Positions 61,507 to 64,000 of a DNA stretch of 64,000 nt are shown in pieces (positions within the stretch are counted from its first letter, which is position 1; the number at the start of each line of letters is the position of its first letter). The translations under genes and the position numbers were made by a program. The notes below the pieces were generated by a model. The model saw nothing but the letters and a program-made list of their open reading frames with translations. It did not search any database and was not told where the DNA came from. The stretch spans positions 62,001 through 126,000 of the forward strand of contig DATAEE010000300.1 of assembly GCA_036258175.1 (NCBI GenBank). The letters run 5' to 3'. The DNA comes from DATAEE01 sp036258175. GTDB taxonomy: Bacteria > Acidobacteriota > Vicinamibacteria > Vicinamibacterales > 2-12-FULL-66-21.

Positions 61507-63488
61507 GAGGGACGCAGTCGCAACGCCACACCCTCGAGGCTCCAGGGATTGCCACCGTGCCCGTTCGCCTCGATGTGGAGGCCGAGCGAGTCCAGCTCGG
61601 CTTCGATCTGCTCGCGGGTAACGCCGATGACCGGCCAGAGCGTCGGGTGAAGCTCGACAAAAACCGCCACGTTGCGACGACAGGCGCGCAGCGTGTCCCG
61701 CGCGCCGCGCAGAACGGCGAGCTCCGCGCCTTCGACATCAATCTTGATCAGGTCCGGCTTCACCAACTCGCGCCTGCAGAATTCGTCGATCGTAATCGTG
61801 TCCACCGTGAGCGGTGACGACTCGCCAGCCGCCGCGAGCCGGCTGATGCCATGTGATCCAGGCGTCACGAACGTTGAGCGCCCGTTCGCATCCGAGGCCG
61901 CCGCCGCAACCGGCACGACGATGCCGTCGAGAGCGTTGAGCGTGACGTGACGCTTGAGCACGGCTCTGATTTCAGGGGCCGGCTCGAACGCGTACACGCG
62001 GCCGCCGCGGCCGGCCCACTGACCGAACAGCAGCGAGTAGCTTCCGACACTGGCGCCAACGTCGAGCACCACGGCACCGGGTCCGACAACGCTTCGGAAT
62101 GCACGGTACTCATCGAGATTCCACGTCGCGCTGCGGTACTTCGGCAGGACCCGGACGACTTCTCCGCCCGGCAGTCGGCACTTCAGGCCGCGCCCGCCGC
62201 TCCCCAGATTGAGTGCGGTTTCGAGGAGGCGCGCGGCTGCCGATCGAACCGGTCCCTGGCGGAGGGGCGCCGCAAGCACGCGTCCCGACCGCTCCAGTGC
62301 GGACGGCTGCCGGCCTGGAGTCGCGACGCCCAGAGTGCGGCCCTGGCTCCTTCGCGCGACGTCGTGAACGAGCGCCGCCAGGACCTGGCCGTAACGATCG
62401 AGCGTGCCGCAAGCCTCCATTCGATCCCGCGCGGCTCGACCGAGCTCATGACGCCGGTCTGGCGAAACCGCGAGCGCCCGCATGGCTTCGGCGAGCGCGC
62501 ACGCGTCACCTGGCGGAACGAGGAGGCCGGTAACGCCATCATTAATGATCTCGGGCACCGCGTTAATGCGGGGGCCGATCGCCGGCAGCCCCGCGGCCGC
62601 GGCCTCCTGATACACCATCCCGAACGCTTCGGCGCGGGCGGGCATCACAAAGACATCTGCGTCGCGCCACAGGTTGCGCCAGGCCTGCGTGTAGGGCCGC
62701 ACGCCACGGACGATGTCGACTCCCGCCGGCAGGCAGCGATCGTCCAATGCCCAGTCGGTCACGATCGTGAGCCGATGCGCCGAGCCGAACGCTCCGTCCT
62801 GCCATGCATGCAGGAGATCCGCGCCGCCCTTGCGCACGAAGTCGCCACCGATGAACAGGAACCGCGCGGGCGGGTCTGCCGCACGGCGACGCCGTACGTC
62901 CAGCCACTCTCTGTTGGTCTGATCGAGCCGGACCGGGTACGGTTGCACGGTAACTTTGCGCGCGCAGTCCGGGTACGCGCGAGCAAGACTTTCCGCCGCC
63001 CAGCGCGAAGTCACGACGATCGCGGCGGCGCGGCGGAACACGGCGCCGTCGTGCAAAACGTTGGGTTGATACGTGACGCGAAGCGCTTCCGGCGCTTCGA
63101 GTGACGCGAGCGGCTGAGTAATGTCGATCGACACGATGGACGGCACTGCGGCCATCAACCCGAGGCTGGCGTACGCGGTCGCCTGCGTATGAAAGTGCAG
63201 AACATCCGCCGGACCTCGTTGTGCGAGCGTCTGGCGCAGACGTTTTGCCGCCAGCAACCCGCTGTGCCACTCGCTCCGCCACCGCGCGACATCCAGGTTC
63301 GTCCGTCCAAGCGGTCGCGCGCACATGGCAGCTCTGATCAATCGCTCGCGCCGGCTGAGCGGATCGGTGAGCGAAATGTGCGTGGCGTTTATCTGCGGAT
63401 CCCGGGCGATCGCATCCGCGATCAAAGAGGCCACGGACGCGTGGCCGAGCATCCCGGAGTTCACGAAGATGGCGCGGACCTGGCTCAT
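61503..63488 (-). CDS. GT4 glycosyltransferase fused to FkbM methyltransferase
   Basis: 661 aa from ATG 63488. Residues 1 to about 385: GT-B with ARFLFIGGDFVRKGGADLLHA and E-x7-E EAFGMVYQEAAAAGLPAI. A linker follows (about 386-450), then an FkbM methyltransferase: VVLDVGASVGSYSLLFGQWA (motif I), VYAFEPAPEIRAVLKRHV, VDTITIDEF and LIKIDVEGAELAVLRGARD. The fusion would couple sugar transfer to O-methylation of the same residue. The gene is 7 nt downstream of a second FkbM gene. Confidence 0.88.
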   Translation of the reverse strand: MSQVRAIFVNSGMLGHASVASLIADAIARDPQINATHISLTDPLSRRERLIRAAMCARPLGRTNLDVARWRSEWHSGLLAAKRLRQTLAQRGPADVLHFHTQATAYASLGLMAAVPSIVSIDITQPLASLEAPEALRVTYQPNVLHDGAVFRRAAAIVVTSRWAAESLARAYPDCARKVTVQPYPVRLDQTNREWLDVRRRRAADPPARFLFIGGDFVRKGGADLLHAWQDGAFGSAHRLTIVTDWALDDRCLPAGVDIVRGVRPYTQAWRNLWRDADVFVMPARAEAFGMVYQEAAAAGLPAIGPRINAVPEIINDGVTGLLVPPGDACALAEAMRALAVSPDRRHELGRAARDRMEACGTLDRYGQVLAALVHDVARRSQGRTLGVATPGRQPSALERSGRVLAAPLRQGPVRSAAARLLETALNLGSGGRGLKCRLPGGEVVRVLPKYRSATWNLDEYRAFRSVVGPGAVVLDVGASVGSYSLLFGQWAGRGGRVYAFEPAPEIRAVLKRHVTLNALDGIVVPVAAAASDANGRSTFVTPGSHGISRLAAAGESSPLTVDTITIDEFCRRELVKPDLIKIDVEGAELAVLRGARDTLRACRRNVAVFVELHPTLWPVIGVTREQIEAELDSLGLHIEANGHGGNPWSLEGVALRLRPS

Positions 63489-63495
63489 GACGCCA

Positions 63496-64000
63496 TCAGA
63501 TGTATTCGAGGATCGCGTGACCGTCGGCGGCGAACGGATCGTTGCCCTCGAGCGGCCGGGCCCCGACTCCAAGCGCTTCCAGCCGATCGCGCGCGCTTTG
63601 CGGCGTGACTCCGAACGACTGCCAGAGCTGCGGGTGCATCTCCACGACGATTCGGAGGGTGCCGCGGCCCGTTCGGATGATCTCGCGCGCTCCCTCCAGC
63701 GCCGCAATCTCCGCCCCCTGCACATCCATCCGAATCAGCGTCGGACGTATTGCCAGGTCACAGCAGACTTTGTCGATCGTAGTGACACGAACAGTGTGGT
63801 ACGAGCCTTTAGGCTCGTCGTGGTACGACGCTTCAGCCGCGTCGCTGTGGTACCAGCCTTCAGGCTGCTCCACAAGAATCTGATTCCTGTATGGCTCGTC
63901 ATGACTCGCGAGCAGTGCGGTTCCGGCTCGATCCCCGACGGCCGCTTCAATCAACGTGATCCTGGAACCCTCCGGATTCATCTCGAAGTGCGCGCGCGCG
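63496..64000 (-). CDS. FkbM-type methyltransferase, 5' end outside window
   Basis: The C-terminal part (at least 167 codons) of an FkbM methyltransferase; the frame is open to the right edge. ITLIEAAVGDRAGTALL, TTIDKVCCDLAIRPTLIRMD and VQGAEIAALEGAREII are family motifs, followed by IVVEMHPQLW. Compared with the FkbM domain at 61503 it carries about 25 extra residues (EQPEGWYHSDAAEASYHDEP...) encoded by an in-frame triplet of palindromes at 63796-63870. Confidence 0.85.
   Translation of the reverse strand, partial: ARAHFEMNPEGSRITLIEAAVGDRAGTALLASHDEPYRNQILVEQPEGWYHSDAAEASYHDEPKGSYHTVRVTTIDKVCCDLAIRPTLIRMDVQGAEIAALEGAREIIRTGRGTLRIVVEMHPQLWQSFGVTPQSARDRLEALGVGARPLEGNDPFAADGHAILEYI
63796..63870. 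repeat. Three tandem palindromic repeats inside an FkbM gene
   Basis: Units start with GTGGTAC at 63796, 63820 and 63847. Each contains a hairpin (ACGAGCC-TTTA-GGCTCGT; ACGACGC-TTCA-GCCGCGTCG; CAGCC-TTCA-GGCTG). Spacing is 24 and 27 nt, both multiples of three, so the reading frame is kept and encodes repeated YH-containing units. Confidence 0.75.

Noticed and set aside
1..64000. tRNA, rRNA, CRISPR array, insertion sequence, prophage
   Set aside because: I read the gaps for cloverleaf segments, spaced direct repeats and transposase motifs and saw none; the tandem repeats are too short and degenerate to be CRISPR.

Overview
This is a high-GC chromosomal segment from a Gram-negative soil-type bacterium. 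Several traits point to an acidobacterium, most likely of the Vicinamibacteria type: two paralogous VPS10/sortilin-like BNR-repeat proteins, two membrane Ser/Thr kinases with PD40/TolB propellers, a PEP-CTERM protein, Tat- and Sec-exported enzymes, frequent GTG/TTG starts and dense overlapping operons. The taxonomic placement is an inference, because the window has no rRNA. I found no tRNA, rRNA, CRISPR array, IS element or prophage.

Layout. 1-31.6 kb is a mosaic of mostly single genes. It holds a lipoprotein alpha/beta hydrolase, two VPS10-type propellers, a DUF3052 protein, a TPR protein, a divergent pair of PD40 kinases, a VOC protein, an apparently circularly permuted Tat-exported D-amino-acid-oxidase-like flavoprotein, a nucleotidyltransferase-fold protein, a TPR/membrane pair leading into glgX(treX)-treY, a LamG protein, a multi-PAS sensor kinase and a PEP-CTERM protein. 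Relics of LigD, an FtsX-type permease and an Ig-like repeat protein lie between them. 31.7-35.7 kb is housekeeping: yebC-ruvC-ruvA-ruvB-fabH, read leftward.

35.8-42.4 kb is the highlight, a leftward operon that looks like a new lasso-peptide pathway. It encodes a PqqD-like leader-binding protein (B1), a transglutaminase-like leader peptidase (B2) and an asparagine-synthetase-like cyclase (C). A 56-aa precursor (A) overlaps the ends of its neighbours. It is followed by a PRMT-like methyltransferase carrying a possible PqqD-like C-terminal domain, an HprK-like kinase and two more methyltransferases. The precursor has Tyr-17, Pro-14, Leu-12, Gly-8 and Thr-2 at canonical spacing. The predicted core is SGSMFGFDGMSMMGCL with a Ser1-Asp8 ring. 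No exporter or isopeptidase gene is present.

42.5-64 kb is an exopolysaccharide locus. The rightward arm encodes a small secreted protein, a Wzz/BY-kinase fusion, an O-antigen-ligase/Wzy-like protein, an NT5C-type nucleotidase and a frameshifted CorA. The leftward arm (from beyond 64000 down to 48354) encodes a nucleotidyltransferase, a methyltransferase, a geranylgeranyl-reductase-like flavoprotein, an initiating sugar transferase, seven or eight glycosyltransferases, a CmcI-like protein and two FkbM domains. Most junctions there overlap by 1-17 nt, so the arm is probably translationally coupled.

Genome-scale patterns. (i) Several monocistronic genes have a TAnnnT -10 box only 6-8 nt before the start codon and no Shine-Dalgarno sequence, which suggests leaderless mRNAs. 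(ii) GTAG-headed REP hairpins are paired into REPIN-like elements at gene ends, and a related hairpin triplet sits in frame inside an FkbM gene. (iii) Degenerate 7-9-nt tandem repeats sit at gene borders and sometimes within coding ends.
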